Shown here: positions 12,164 to 24,500 of the stretch, in pieces
Layout of the letters: every line of letters starts with the position of its first letter
How positions within the stretch are numbered: the first letter of the stretch is position 1
From: Saccoglossus kowalevskii
Taxonomy: Eukaryota; Hemichordata; Enteropneusta; Harrimaniidae
Direction: 5' to 3'
Assembly: GCF_000003605.2 (NCBI RefSeq)
Contig: NW_003137831.1
Span: 428,018-474,807 of the forward strand
Length of the DNA stretch: 46,790 bases
Notes under the pieces: generated by a model
Databases searched by the model: none
The model's input: only the letters and a program-made list of their open reading frames with translations
Told to the model about the DNA's origin: nothing
Position numbers and translations under genes: made by a program

Positions 12164-12300
12164 TAGTAAATTAATTACCCGGGGTTGCATATTGTTTTCT
12201 TGGTTAATTCATTAATTATCTGAAGGCGGGCAACTTATTAAAATTCTGAAGGAGAATCCATGCGGGAATCAGTGAATTTATGTGGCATCCTAATTAATAT
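12164..12300. promoter_or_regulatory. Candidate regulatory element rich in TAAT cores
   Basis: Within about 140 bp are TTAATTA (12171), TTGCATATTGTT (12185-12196, POU/SOX-like), TTAATTC, ATTAATTA (12211-12218) and TAATTAAT (12291-12298). Some GC-containing sequence lies between them, so this is not simple AT sequence. Homeodomain and POU-type clusters are typical of developmental enhancers. Conservation was not testable. Confidence 0.25.
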
Positions 12301-14015
12301 AGTTTACGAACGTCGCTAATCACTACGTTGAGCCCCGTTTATTTGCTCAGAGGGGGTAGCAAAATAAATACGGACAGTACGTCCCTGTGTCAAGCAACGT
12401 AAGCGTGCCAAGTTCCAATCCAACACCACGCGATCTTCACAGTACACGAGTAGGGGGTTGATTATATGATGATGATGTTGTATTTAGTTTGTCACGATGT
12501 CATAAGATATTTGAAATATACTATATGTGTGGTCATTTTGGGAATATGGCATGAATACTGACCAGCAGATGGACATTTCAAACATATTTAGATACCAATT
12601 GGAAAATACGAATGATTTATGTTTGTCTATCGAACATTCAAATAACTTGTGAAGATAGTTCCAAAACGTCTTTTTAATGCACTTATTATTTTGATACCCA
12701 ATTTGCAAGAATTGAATGCGTATATAGTCATGCCTTTTTAGTGATTGATGTTGCTGGGCATTCAGATGTGTCCAATCCGTTAAGTTGCAATTTTCGGCTC
12801 GATTAGTCGAGAGGATAGACTGTCTCCGTTCGCTTTGAATCGTTTTTCGAAATCTTAAATATCTATCGCATATGAATGATGTACAAAATCGCATTCGCGG
12901 GCGTCATTATTGATACTCCCCCAATTTGCCATCTCTAATTCTCCCATTGTCAAAGAAATCAAACGATACAACAGAATAGTACGCGGAGGAGATCAGTCTT
13001 TGCTGCCGGCAAGCGCAGTAAATCCCGTTGCTTTAATATACACACTGTTGAAATATTTATCTGTCTACGATTAGAATATGTTTTTGTATGCATGTATTCG
13101 TGTGTCATTAGATAATAACCCTGGCTAGAGCAAGCGGCTTTGCTATTACTGGCACAGGGGATACACTAGATATATGAACAGATCCTATCTCGGTCCAAGC
13201 CCATCCGATCCTCGGTTCCCGCAACAGAATGTCATTTGTTAGGATTATAGGGGAGATAGATTGGGTAGGAGTAGTTAGCTACCTAGTTACTGTCTAATTT
13301 ACTCACTTCTTTTGTTCTGCATGTGTTCACAAATCTGATTTACACTTAAATACAATATCATCTTTTTACACACAATAAATTTCACTCCAACAATACATAT
13401 ATTACGGCATTCAGGCGGTATTGATCGCTGTAATCGCTCGGTGTAAGAAGCTTGCAGCATCGTCATAGCGATGAATGCACCCCACTTTCCTTTTCACGAA
13501 AATAGCTGTAACACATAAAAGGCATCGAGAAAGCAATCTTCGTGAAAACGTCGACGCCCCCAAAAGAATCATCGTTTAAAAGCAAACTTTTCTTGCAATC
13601 AGAACATGAAAATCTGTTTTTTTTTTATTGAAAGCGCTGATGGCCGGGATACATGTATAGATGGACCCTGACAACGATGCTTCTGACGTCACATGCATGA
13701 TGGAGATGTTCGTATACCAACACGCCCGGATAAATTGGTTAACTCTTGTTTGTTTTTATAAGTACATTATCGTTTTATAACTGTTAATCACCTGTTTCCG
13801 TGACAATAACATGGCAAACCATTGTCAACATTCTTGTTAAAATTCATTGATTGAAAAACAATGTTTTGTTCACCGTGTAGAGATGATAGCGAGGGGCGTC
13901 TTGGACCGGTCAGAGGACGTGCGTGTGTCTTATTTCATAAATCACGTGATGTAAACATACCATCATGATCGTCCATCAGTAAGTGTGTCGGTATATATAT
14001 AATAATAATTTAATT

Positions 14016-14033
14016 ATATATATATATATATAT
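14016..14033. repeat. (TA)n microsatellite
   Basis: This short TA dinucleotide run is preceded by TATATATATAATAATAATTT from about 13992. It is a simple repeat only. Confidence 0.8.
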
Positions 14034-17000
14034 TGCCAAAATGCCAAAAAACAGGGACGCTTATAGATTTAGTAAAAGTATCAAGTTGAGAATGGAAGGG
14101 ATATTTTCTTTAGAAATAAAACGGTCGTTATGAACATCATTCCATTGAGAGTCATTTTTACGAGACTTTGACATAGGACTTTTTGTCATAAACGCCACTC
14201 TCCCATAACTTGACTATGTTTATTGTTTTATTGCTTTATCCACTGGCATTAACATACGTCAGAGATAGAGTATTTAGCGGTGCACGACAGGCATGTGCTT
14301 ATACTTCTCGGTGCCAGCTAGTGTGAATCATTATTACTATTCTACCTCATGAACATAGCTGAGCGAATTTTACCAATCTTTTTGCAATGTGTGTCCGTAT
14401 CTATAATCCAGCACTATATGGCACAGGAAACGTGTTTGTACACATACGCACATGACCTGGGAATCACATTTTCCAGTGTCTAGATGTTAAATGTCAGGTG
14501 CTGTCAAATTATGCGACGAAATCTTGTAATATATAAGTTCCAACATTGGGTTAACATTCACAATTTTGTGGGATTGTAGGTAATTTGTGGTACGTATATT
14601 TTCCCCCTCGTATTATATTCGCGCTTGATGCTTTTTATATTGCCCATTTCAAACGTTTTCCTCTAAAATGGTAGGAAATGGACCCAAACTACCGAGAGCC
14701 GTCGAGTTGTTTGGTAAATGGCGGCTTTTAGACGGTTGACAGATAATTCCCGTCATTTAGAGACTGTATTAGAGTATATATTCCGTGACATGCAAAGGGA
14801 ACTACTGTAATTACAACTTTTATTTTATCGCGTAAAATGCTAGCCAAACAAATTGTGATTGGCTCAGCCTGACAACCGACGCACCTGCATCGTAAGTAAA
14901 GAACCGGCTGAAAAGTTGAACAAACGGCACATCCCAAATTCCCATTGTTGACCATGATATTGCGCCCACTTGAGCTTCGTAAATTGGGGGCCGAACTTAT
15001 ATAACAGTATGAGGCACATGACAGAATACGGGGTCGAATGACGAAATAGTACAAAAGACTGACGTATAAGCCGATATCGTCTCCATTGACGAACGCGCTT
15101 ATCTCGAGTTTTGATGAGTTAAATGCGGTAAAATCATTTACAGTAAAATGAGACAAAATGGGACGGGGATTACGGGAATAAACTACACGTAACTATCTTC
15201 GGATTACTTTCAAATGTGTTTTAAGGATGTGGCGTTTTGGAATCGCATGTACGCTCATCCCATGGTAATTGATGTAGTCTGAGTTAATGGGAGCTGTACT
15301 AACGTGGAGATGTCCGTGTATAGCCCGCTAAGACGACTCGCACCGCTGAATCCCATTAGCGCTCATCTAACATGGCTTTCACGCAGATTTTGCCCCCAAA
15401 TTTATCGTCCTATGCTTGACTTACTTTTACCGATAGTAGTCTCCGTGAAAGATGTTTAAATTGGGTAGTATTTGGGGTGCAAATACTTCGCATTACCCAC
15501 CAAATAGCGAGGTTAAACTTCTGTGCGCGGTGATCCTCCCGACTCACTTATAGCGGAAGAAAACGTTGAAATGTGCAATAACGGTAGCGGTCACGTGCTA
15601 CAATTTGTCTTACACGTCGGGTCATTCGGCGCGTCATCTGCTACGTCATAGCCATCTTTTTACGCGGAGTGTGAATTGATGGCAAACGTTTTATGTCTTT
15701 GCCACTCTTCACACTTTTGATTCACTTTCCCGTAACGCCCTTACGAACCTCGTCCTATGCGTAATAGCCAAATCATATCCTGTTAACGCTTGCACACTGT
15801 CAGACAATCCCCAGCGAAAGCCCGGTGGTGAGATGGGGAAACGCCATAACCTAATATGCGCTTCCAACGAATCTCTCTATATATATATTTATACTTATAT
15901 GATGGATATCATATGTGTTGAATTTCGTTTACTTTCAAAACAATGTTGCTTGTGTCGTTCGTTTAAAGCACTGGAATAGGAAATAAACTTGGTCCAGCTT
16001 GAGCGAGACATACTGGCGACCTTTTTCCAAATGTGCTCCGCTTTGTCATGCATGAGCACCGTAGTCTGACACCTACCTCGAAGCTCGGTTACAGGGAGTA
16101 GTTTCCAATACTCGACGCGTATGTCCGTATGTTGCATGTTTGTATATGCCTCTGGGCTTCCCTCTTTTCTTTCTTTCATTTTCGTTTTTGCTGGTAGCGA
16201 CATGGTCATTGTGGAGCACGCGTTTTTTTTTCAAATGCGTTGGAATGTGCGGCGAGCGCGCAGAGGAAAGTTGGATTGGTTATAATCGATAAATGGATTA
16301 TTGGTAAACTCTCAATCATACTGGTTCACGTAAATATCAGCATGTTTTTTGATTCTTAATTTTTTCCGAACAAATGTTCATACAATTACACATAGTAGAA
16401 TTTACGGATTTTTCGCAACTATTTACAACTCTTGGTTGGTTGTACAAAAACGCAAAATCCAATTAGAAATGGGGAGGCTGTGTTTTTTTCTTGGTATGCT
16501 AATCAGTAACGGATCCGGCGTTCCAATCCCTTGCCTAATTAGTCCGACATGAGCACGACTTTAGATAGCAGACAGAGATGTGTCTCCACTGTAACAAAAC
16601 AGTGTGGTCCCAGTGGTACCACCTCATCTCTATTCACTAAGCTCCGGGTTAAATTTTTTATCGGATATCTTTCCTCCATTATAAGGAAAGCACTCACTAA
16701 TACAGTTACCACGTGTGGTCGTTGGTTGATCGGATAACCGTAGTTTCTGAGGTCGCCGACAGTATTATCTGCATTGGTTAGGAGAGAAAGCGGTCGGCTT
16801 GGTGAAAAGAAGTCGGTACGTTGGGATAAAGTAAACAACAAGCTAAGACCCATAGTTTAGGTGTTAATGTGTTACAGTGATAATCACCAAAACAAAAAAG
16901 TTTCCAGACAATCTCGGAACAAAACAGGGAAAGTTAAAAAAAAGTAATTAGATTGTGTAGTCGAATGTGTTAACATACAGCGAAAATAATGGCTTTGTAA

Positions 17001-20000
17001 ATTTGTAATCTATTCGCATCAAAACGCTAAACGATACGGAGAAATCAAACCAACGCCGATTCCGCCGCCGTCACCGGGATCCAGAACTGAGGGATTCCCC
17101 CCAGTAAATGTATCTTTCGATTGAAAGGAAAGAACCAAGATAAAAAAAAAACGAAGTACCATGTCACTACACATAAAGGTCAAGTCGTGCTTAACAGACT
17201 AAAACATAACATACACAGTATTCTTCCCATGGGCGAGATCTCTACGTTCATAACACTTCGCAACTTCCGCTGTTATGGTGGTGTGACCCGCAACCTACAA
17301 GTGTGTAACACATTTTGACTTGTGAGAAAATAAAGACTTGACTTGTTGATCCGATCTACTAATTGCCTTTTTTTTTTACTGATAAACACTAATGTAAATA
17401 TTTTCTTTCTGCTTGTTTACATTTTTCTTCTTCTCCGCTGCAAAGCGGGGTTTATGTAAACTATTGGTAAACACGATTGCACTTGCTGATGACAGTTATT
17501 TGTACACATAGGCTTAAGTTCAAAGCAGTAAGTTAGGACACTGAGAATGAAACACGCCAAAGTGCGATCTGTTTGAATGGAATCCGAACATCTAACAAAA
17601 ATGTAAGGTACCGGGCGACTATCTTTTTTGTATGGTTTCTCTTGTGGTACGCGGTCGCGGCATCCCTTTATTCCATGAAGCATTCTGGGTATAAATAAAA
17701 CTTCGAATATAAAAACGACATCAGACGTAAAAACACGAATCGTTAGAAGATAGACCGCGTTTCGTCTTGACCGGAACTCGCGATTTGCCGAGTTATATTG
17801 GTTATATATCGCCATAGTGTTGCCTCAATATGTGTGAGTTGGTGCAACATTTAGTGGTGTAACACATGTGGGGTCGACGGAGAAACAGTCTTCAAACACC
17901 AACAAACTGCTTTATATGTTAGAACAGAACGATCGTATCACTCGGCGTTGGGTGCGTCCTAAGTATGGCTGCTGCTAATCATCGCAACCATCAAGCCAAA
18001 TATCTGAAGAATTTCACCAAAAAAAAGCAGACAACATTTTCCCTCAATGTAAATAATTGTGAATTTTATATATACAAGTTATTATTAATACTCGCACTGA
18101 TGCGCGCATGGATCGTGGGAAGTGAGAAAGTAGTTCTCATCCGGGTAATGTTAAAAATCTCTTTAATTTGTGCCATGATCTGTTACGTGTCGTTAGCAGT
18201 GTCTTTTTTATTCGCACCTTTTGCTATATGCTTCCCCATTAACTCGTCACATAAAAAAGCGCTGAGACACTGTCAAATAAGTCAAACACATTTATAAATG
18301 GCATTGAATGACAGTTAATGTGTCTAGGCATGTTTTACGAGAAGTACTTCTGAGGTAACAAGTACACCGATCATCGGTCGCACCGTGACGTGCTGCCCGG
18401 GATAACGCCAGTTGAAGTCCATTACCAATCGGGAATACACCATCCAATCTACATCCACACACCAAACGATTCTTGGAAGTCATGGCAACGGTAGTTAGGG
18501 AGTTTTGATGGAGGGCTACAATCTCGTTTTTTCATCTTCGAACGCTGTTATATTGCATGTGTATGTCTATCTCTTCTTGTATTTTCGCAAGCGGCGTGGA
18601 GTCTGGGGCTATTATTCGACTTAAAACACACGCGATATTAGCATGAAATTGAGTAGCGAACCTTTTCAAAACAGATACCATCTTGAATAGGGAATTCGAA
18701 TAGCCAATGTATGCATTTACACGTTAAGTACTGAGCTCTATCTGACATAGTACTTAGATGACTGCAAGTGAGTCTGGTATAAACAGTAGATGGACTAGAT
18801 GTGGTCGTCCCCGCCCCTTGCTCGATCGCCACCACCCTACTGGTATATATTGACTGTTTGCTTTGGCGGTCCGATGGCCTGCCTCGCTGGCTGCCACCGT
18901 AATCGAACGAACATACATTTACTCCAATTATGCTTGTTTCGCTGTCATTTTGCATTAGCGAAACGCACATACCGTGCAGAAGTCTGAAATCCATGGCATA
19001 ACATACATGTTTTGGGAATGGTAATGTCATCACGTTTCAATAAGTGGGCTTCCCAGCACTAATACAGGGGAGCACAAGGAGAGAGGCAGCTGGTACCTGA
19101 CAACACCCAACCCCTTACATGTTGCGCTTTGCTTTTTAGTTCAGCCTCCCAGCTAGTTGATACATCTCCTAATTAGATTCCTTCATTTAGCAAAGGGTAT
19201 GGTTTTAATTTGCTCAGTAAGCTATGAGCCCACATCTTATGAAATATGCAATCAATATCCGCGCCCAGGGCATGGAGCGATAACTAGCGTACTTCTGTGC
19301 ATATCCACCTAATTGAGCGTCAAGTACAGTCATAAAATCGCTATAAAAACCTCCCGATTAGTTCCCGACCCACTCACTAAACTCAATCGAAGTCGAGAAT
19401 GGCATATCATAAGTTTATTTTGTTCAATTTCACATGGTGGACTGAATGCGATGAAACGCACCGGTTCGTTCTTTGGGATGTGGTCCACACTGTGGGCGGG
19501 TGAGTGTAGCTGCAAGGGTCGGCGTTCTCTGTGCCCTTTTCTATACAACGTGCCAAACTTTCTAGCGATCAGTTTCCTGTTTGCTGAGAAAGTAACGAAG
19601 CCTAAGGCCAAATGGTCACGAAGTAACGTAGCAATGTTCGAAACATTGTTTATTATGTGTTTACCTTATCCAAGACGCGATACATGTGCTGGGAGCTGCC
19701 GAAAGTAACTCTGTAGGCTTCTCTTGTATGTTTTACCTACCGCACCATATTCAGTTTCCTGTCTACTTTCCATGTATTATACGCATATTGTAACTATTTT
19801 CTTAAAAATAGAATATCCACATTAGATCCATGAAAGTAACCAACTATCCACAATTACATGTTTTGGAACATCTCTTTAATAATAATAACAATACCAGCAA
19901 GACAGTTTTACAAGCTTTCTTCAAAATTATAGACTCGTTTATCCCCGTTTCTGTGTTTAAAAAATCTATGTTTGTAAAATCTAATGAAAGGCACAATATT

Positions 20001-20874
20001 TACGTTTGCATGGAGAGAATAGTGAGAAATTGAGTTTTCCGATTGCGTACGTGTTACGAGCCACTACCAGCTGTTTTTGTAACTAGCATTGCATTTATAA
20101 AACTCCGTGAAGGACGGTATAAACCCCCGCCCAAGGCAAGATCATGAAAACTAAAACTTCAATAAAATAACACTTGTGGCCAGCTACTGATACGCTTGCG
20201 TCTGGACGTAATTCGACTTGGATATTGAGTTGGGTTTCGGCACATCGGCAGGTTTGTCCTCCCACAATAAAATTCGAATGGTGTACGCTAGCTTGATCCA
20301 AGACAAAAGTTATAATGAGATTTGTGGAAACAAACCGCCTCCCATGCGAATTTGTTTTCATTTAATCTGCCGTCCAATATGCGAATCGTAAATTAAGCTA
20401 TATTCCGAGGCGTGTAAAACCGAGCGATCTATCCAGAAAAAAAAGAATTGCGGCCTATGTGACTATGTCCACAGACCGACTGGACCAAATGATGAATTGT
20501 CTTTAGGAAAACGTGTAAAAAGATAGGTGTTAGTTGCCTCAGGGCATTGGTTTGTGTATGGTGTAAACTTGGAATAGTATTACCAACAACAACACTGACA
20601 AGATGGTGGTGTACGGTCGTGATGATATATGGAACATGGTCCATGGTCAGTGATCGAAATAATGTTCCCTGGCTGCCAGACGAAAAGCGCGCCCGTTAGA
20701 CTCTAACCTATTGCATAGTCGAACAGTTAATTTACAATCATATATAGCTTACGTTAACGTGTTGTATTTTTTCCGAGTACGCTCTTACAAAGGGGTCATA
20801 GCTTCCCTGCCAAAACAGTGCTTTATCATTGTCCATTATGCCTGCCTGCCGAGTTTGTGATGTGAAAAACAACA

Positions 20875-20916
20875 CCCATAGTGGGCTGGCATCTGTGCAC
20901 TCCGCCCACTTGTGGG
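20875..20916. promoter_or_regulatory. GC-rich inverted repeat in the Irx upstream region
   Basis: CCCATAGTGGGC at 20875-20886 pairs with GCCCACTTGTGGG at 20904-20916. The core arms GTGGGC / GCCCAC are perfect, and a GTGCAC palindrome lies between them. CCGCCCAC matches Sp/KLF-type boxes. The block is about 600 bp upstream of the Irx ATG, where a promoter-proximal element would be expected. The function is inferred. Confidence 0.3.
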
Positions 20917-21246
20917 AGGAGTTCGCACAGCGGCGACCTCGCCGAGCTACCTAAATGGATGTTAAGTATTCAGTCGAGTTGACTGTCAATCATTTTAGCG
21001 CATTCGACCAATGCATTTAGTTGGTTATAAATTAATTCGATTGGCGAGGCCCAACGGAACTGTCACATCAAGGCAAGTGTCGCTGTGACGTATGCATGCT
21101 TGTTACGGGAGCACAGCTACATGCAGCTAGCACCAGGCTGATAAGATAGTAGTTACTAGACCCATTCTTTACTTTTCATAGGAACCAAGGCCCATACACA
21201 GCGACTGTGCATTACACAGAGTTACTCATTCTTGAAAGAGACCCAC

Positions 21247-21252
21247 TATAAA
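21247..21252 (+). promoter_or_regulatory. Possible Irx TATA box
   Basis: TATAAA in ACTATAAACGGG lies 266 bp upstream of the Irx ATG. A start about 30 bp downstream would give a 5' UTR near 240 nt. A second candidate, TATAAAT at 21026-21032, has CCAAT-type sequences nearby at 21008 and 21040. Neither is confirmed, and developmental genes often lack a TATA box. Confidence 0.25.
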
Positions 21253-21517
21253 CGGGTTGTTTATTAGTGCACCCTGGCTGCACTTAAACGTGCGTGCTTC
21301 CATACCACTGACCGGGACTTGGACTTACATTGAAACTACCGTGTACTCTTCTCTGCTATAACCCAGTCCTGGTGCTTGATTACCTGATCCACGCTGTCCG
21401 TCTTCGACATAGTTAACGATAGGGAGTGATTAATAGTTCTTTGCGTGGCGCTGGAAAGTAACCCTATTTTTAAGCGATTCCACCAATTCATCGGGATATT
21501 ATCGTGGCCGCGTTGAC

Positions 21518-21559
21518 ATGTCGTATCCACTTGGTTATCCATATCCAACGTCTTCTCAG
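21518..21559 (+). CDS. Irx: Irx exon 1 (14 codons)
   Basis: The exon encodes [14 protein letters not shown] and ends in phase 0 at CAG before the donor GTAAAT. The MSYP/MSFP start and GY motifs are shared with vertebrate IRX N-termini, which supports the choice of ATG. Intron 1 is 181 bp. Confidence 0.92.
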
Positions 21560-24500
21560 GTAAATATAATCTACGTTATCAACTATTCCCAACTATTCTG
21601 TGTACACCAAGCGTTAAATTGGACGACCGGACATCAGAACATGGTCGTACAGCTAATGCCCCTTGTATTAGCCGTTAATTTCTCCCACTCCTGCTTACGT
21701 TTTACTCTGTTATCTTAAACCGATGCAATTTTCTTTGTAGATACTCATGTCAAGCGTGAGTCACAGCGGTACATCGTGCTGCGAGAGTGGACGTCCGATT
21801 ATGACCGACCCGCACACCGGACAGACTGTGTGTTCTTGTCAATACGATGCCAGTCGCGCTGCGATCATGCACTCAAGAGTAGCCGGCCTACCGCTAATGT
21901 ACGGTTCAAGCTACACAGCCGAACAAGGCTATGTACCAACATTTGGCACAGATCCGTCAGCCTTTTACTCACCATTGGTATGTATTTGTAGCTGGTGATT
22001 TCTGTACTTGTTTTTAACTGCGAGCATTTTTGTTCATACCACCGATAAACAGAAAACTAGCACACACAAACTATCATCACTCGGCGACTGTGTTTATTTC
22101 AAATGTTCGATCTATGTGTATATAGTATTCAAAGAATAGAGCTAGATACCAAGCAGCGAGGTTTGAAAAGCGAATATTATCGTACTTTTTTTTGAATGCT
22201 TGCCGTTAAATGGACAAAAAAGTTTGTGTTTGTGGACCGGCAGCTGATACTATGCACATCGGGGTTGTCAGTCTGTCTGGCTCGCGAAACCACTTACACC
22301 CATTGCGCATGGTAAACTTCAAAGCACTCAAGCTTAAAATTATCAAATCTTGCTGAAAAAACCAAACTCGTCAATGTTTTCGGCGAATTATATCCATCGA
22401 CACGTTTCTCATCCATTTTCTTATTTGTGATTTAATTTCAGAACACCACGTACGATCTAAAAGGCAGCGCCGAAGGAGGCTGGAGCGCTACACCATACCA
22501 ACCCACCGCTTGTTACCCATACGATCCAGCTTACCAATACTACGGGGATAGGTGCGTAGTATATGACATTCAGCGAATAGTTTTACCGACTCCGATTTCC
22601 TGGGCTATTGTTGATTTGGAGGGTCTTATAAATGGTGCTTTAGTACTTATTGATGTGAAATCTGTAGAGACTAATGTTGTTACGTGAAATCATAAGTGTA
22701 CTTGTTATAATTCAATGTAACTTTAAATTAAATAATTAATAATGAAACCGTTTCTGTTTTAGGTATGGCGGCGTGGACATTAACGGTGCTGCTAGGAGGA
22801 AAAACGCCACCCGCGAAACAACAAGCACTCTAAAAGCCTGGCTGTACGAACATCGAAAAAACCCATACCCAACGAAAGGAGAAAAAATAATGCTGGCTAT
22901 CATCACGAAAATGACCTTAACGCAAGTGTCCACGTGGTTTGCGAACGCTAGACGACGTCTTAAAAAAGAGAACAAAATGACTTGGTCGCCGAGAAACCGA
23001 TGTGGGGACGATAGAAAATACGATTCTGGCGACGAAGACGGCGACAATGAAAACGACGATGATAAAATCGATATTAAAGATGACGATGAAATCCTCTCAG
23101 ACAGGTTCGATGGGCTAGGTGAGTAGTTTATGAAGCCAAGTACTTAGCTCATTATGGCGCTCATTAACGTCCCGTGGAGATTGCTAACTATACTTATAGC
23201 GTTCTCCCAGTATACCATATAGAACCAAAACAATTATCCCCACTTTCATTTATTCTCAACTTATGATTTCGCATGCTATTAAAGTGCAGTTGGGGTGGCG
23301 ATCGATTCATCGTTTATTGTCGTTTCATTTTTATCCGGTTTTCCTCCTGCCGTGTCGGCAAACAAAACATATAGTTACATTATTTTCTGCAAATCATCGA
23401 CTCGTTTATCTATAGCACGGGTGTTGTTGTTTTTTCTCCGGAAATCCACTTGCGGTTATTTTTGGAAGTAGGGGATTAAAAAATAAATAAAAACTATATA
23501 TATGTATATATTTTAAAATGATGTTAGTGCATTGAGTGATTGTAGAGTGAAATGTGATAGGCTCAGTTTGGCAATCTTACACATCAATAACATTTACTTG
23601 CGTCTTTTTAAATTTTTAATGAGAGAATCACTTTGATGCAAAATTGCTCTTTCCTGTTGATCTAACAAAAACCCATTTGATTGCATTAAATATAGATACT
23701 GATAAAGAAATTGATGATAAAGATAACAGCGATGATGAGGACCAAGATCATCTGGGAGGAAAGGCTGAAACCAGGCATTCGTCGGCTAACGAAGATTCGC
23801 TAAGTTTGTCCCCCTCACCGTTATTGTCACAGAACATTGGCACAAACAGTAGTTTGCTTACTCCAGCTACCTCAACAACTTCGCAACAACAGCAACCGCC
23901 GCAACCGCCAACGATTAAGCCAAAAATTTGGTCACTAGCATCGTTAGCAGGTACATCGTCAAGTCCAACTAGTCCAGAAATGTCGCGAAGGTCTCCGTTA
24001 TTGTGTCACCAACCTTCAGCCAGTACCTTCCATCAACCCCATTTGAACACGGAACCCAATGTGAGTTCTCTTCAACACTGGGTAGACGGGGTGTTCCATC
24101 ACCACCATCATCACCACCATCAACAATCACATTTAACGTACAGTTCGACGAGTAGGACTTCTGCGGCAACGTCAGTGTTATCGTACACGGCGCAAAATTC
24201 ATTACTTGGAAATGAACATTCGGCGTTACGATCGCCACCCGGATCAAGTAACATGAACGGTGACCATTTGCCCCCTGGTGGACCGTGCCGGGACTTGGCC
24301 ATGATTGCCCATAACAGTGCGGAAGCTGCCAAATACAGTGTTGCTGCTTTGCATCCAAGTCGAGATGGTATGTGTAAATACGCTATTTCTGATAATTACA
24401 TCATGGAAACCATTACGTACATCCAGTATAACGTGTTTTATAATTACCGTTGACCCAAATGTATTTGACTACGTATACGTAGGGTACCACATTAGAGAAA

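Larger units (their letters stand above)
7957..21517. other. Irx-Sowah divergent intergenic region, non-coding
   Basis: 13.6 kb separate the two start codons. Several open frames exceed 100 codons, mostly on the minus strand (12484-12894, 14728-15156, 15895-16209, 16539-16853, 17417-17815, 18638-19033). None shows a recognisable domain, low-complexity signature or splice-consistent continuation, and I treat them as chance. Motif-rich patches include homeodomain-type sites at 12164-12300, a CRE palindrome at 13684-13691, ATCACGTGAT at 13941-13950 and a (TA)n tract at 14016-14033. By analogy with other bilaterians this interval probably contains Irx enhancers and both promoters. Confidence 0.6.

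Noticed and set aside
12484-12894. 136-codon minus-strand open frame
   Set aside because: No domain, signal peptide or spliced continuation recognised. The composition is like translated non-coding DNA and its extent is close to chance for such a large interval.
14728-15156. 142-codon minus-strand open frame, the longest outside Irx
   Set aside because: No recognisable motif. It has scattered cysteines and hydrophobics without pattern. Treated as chance, though RNA-seq could change this.
17417-17815. 132-codon minus-strand open frame
   Set aside because: No family resemblance; the end is a run of Arg/Lys from low-complexity sequence.
18638-19033. 131-codon minus-strand frame and the overlapping plus-strand frame at 18799
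   Set aside because: Open on both strands with no domain, which is typical of chance in less AT-rich DNA.
22736-23047. Minus-strand frame of 103 codons over the homeodomain exon
   Set aside because: Antisense shadow of Irx exon 4.
23969-24358. Minus-strand frame of 129 codons over Irx exon 5
   Set aside because: Shadow of the real Irx coding sequence on the opposite strand.
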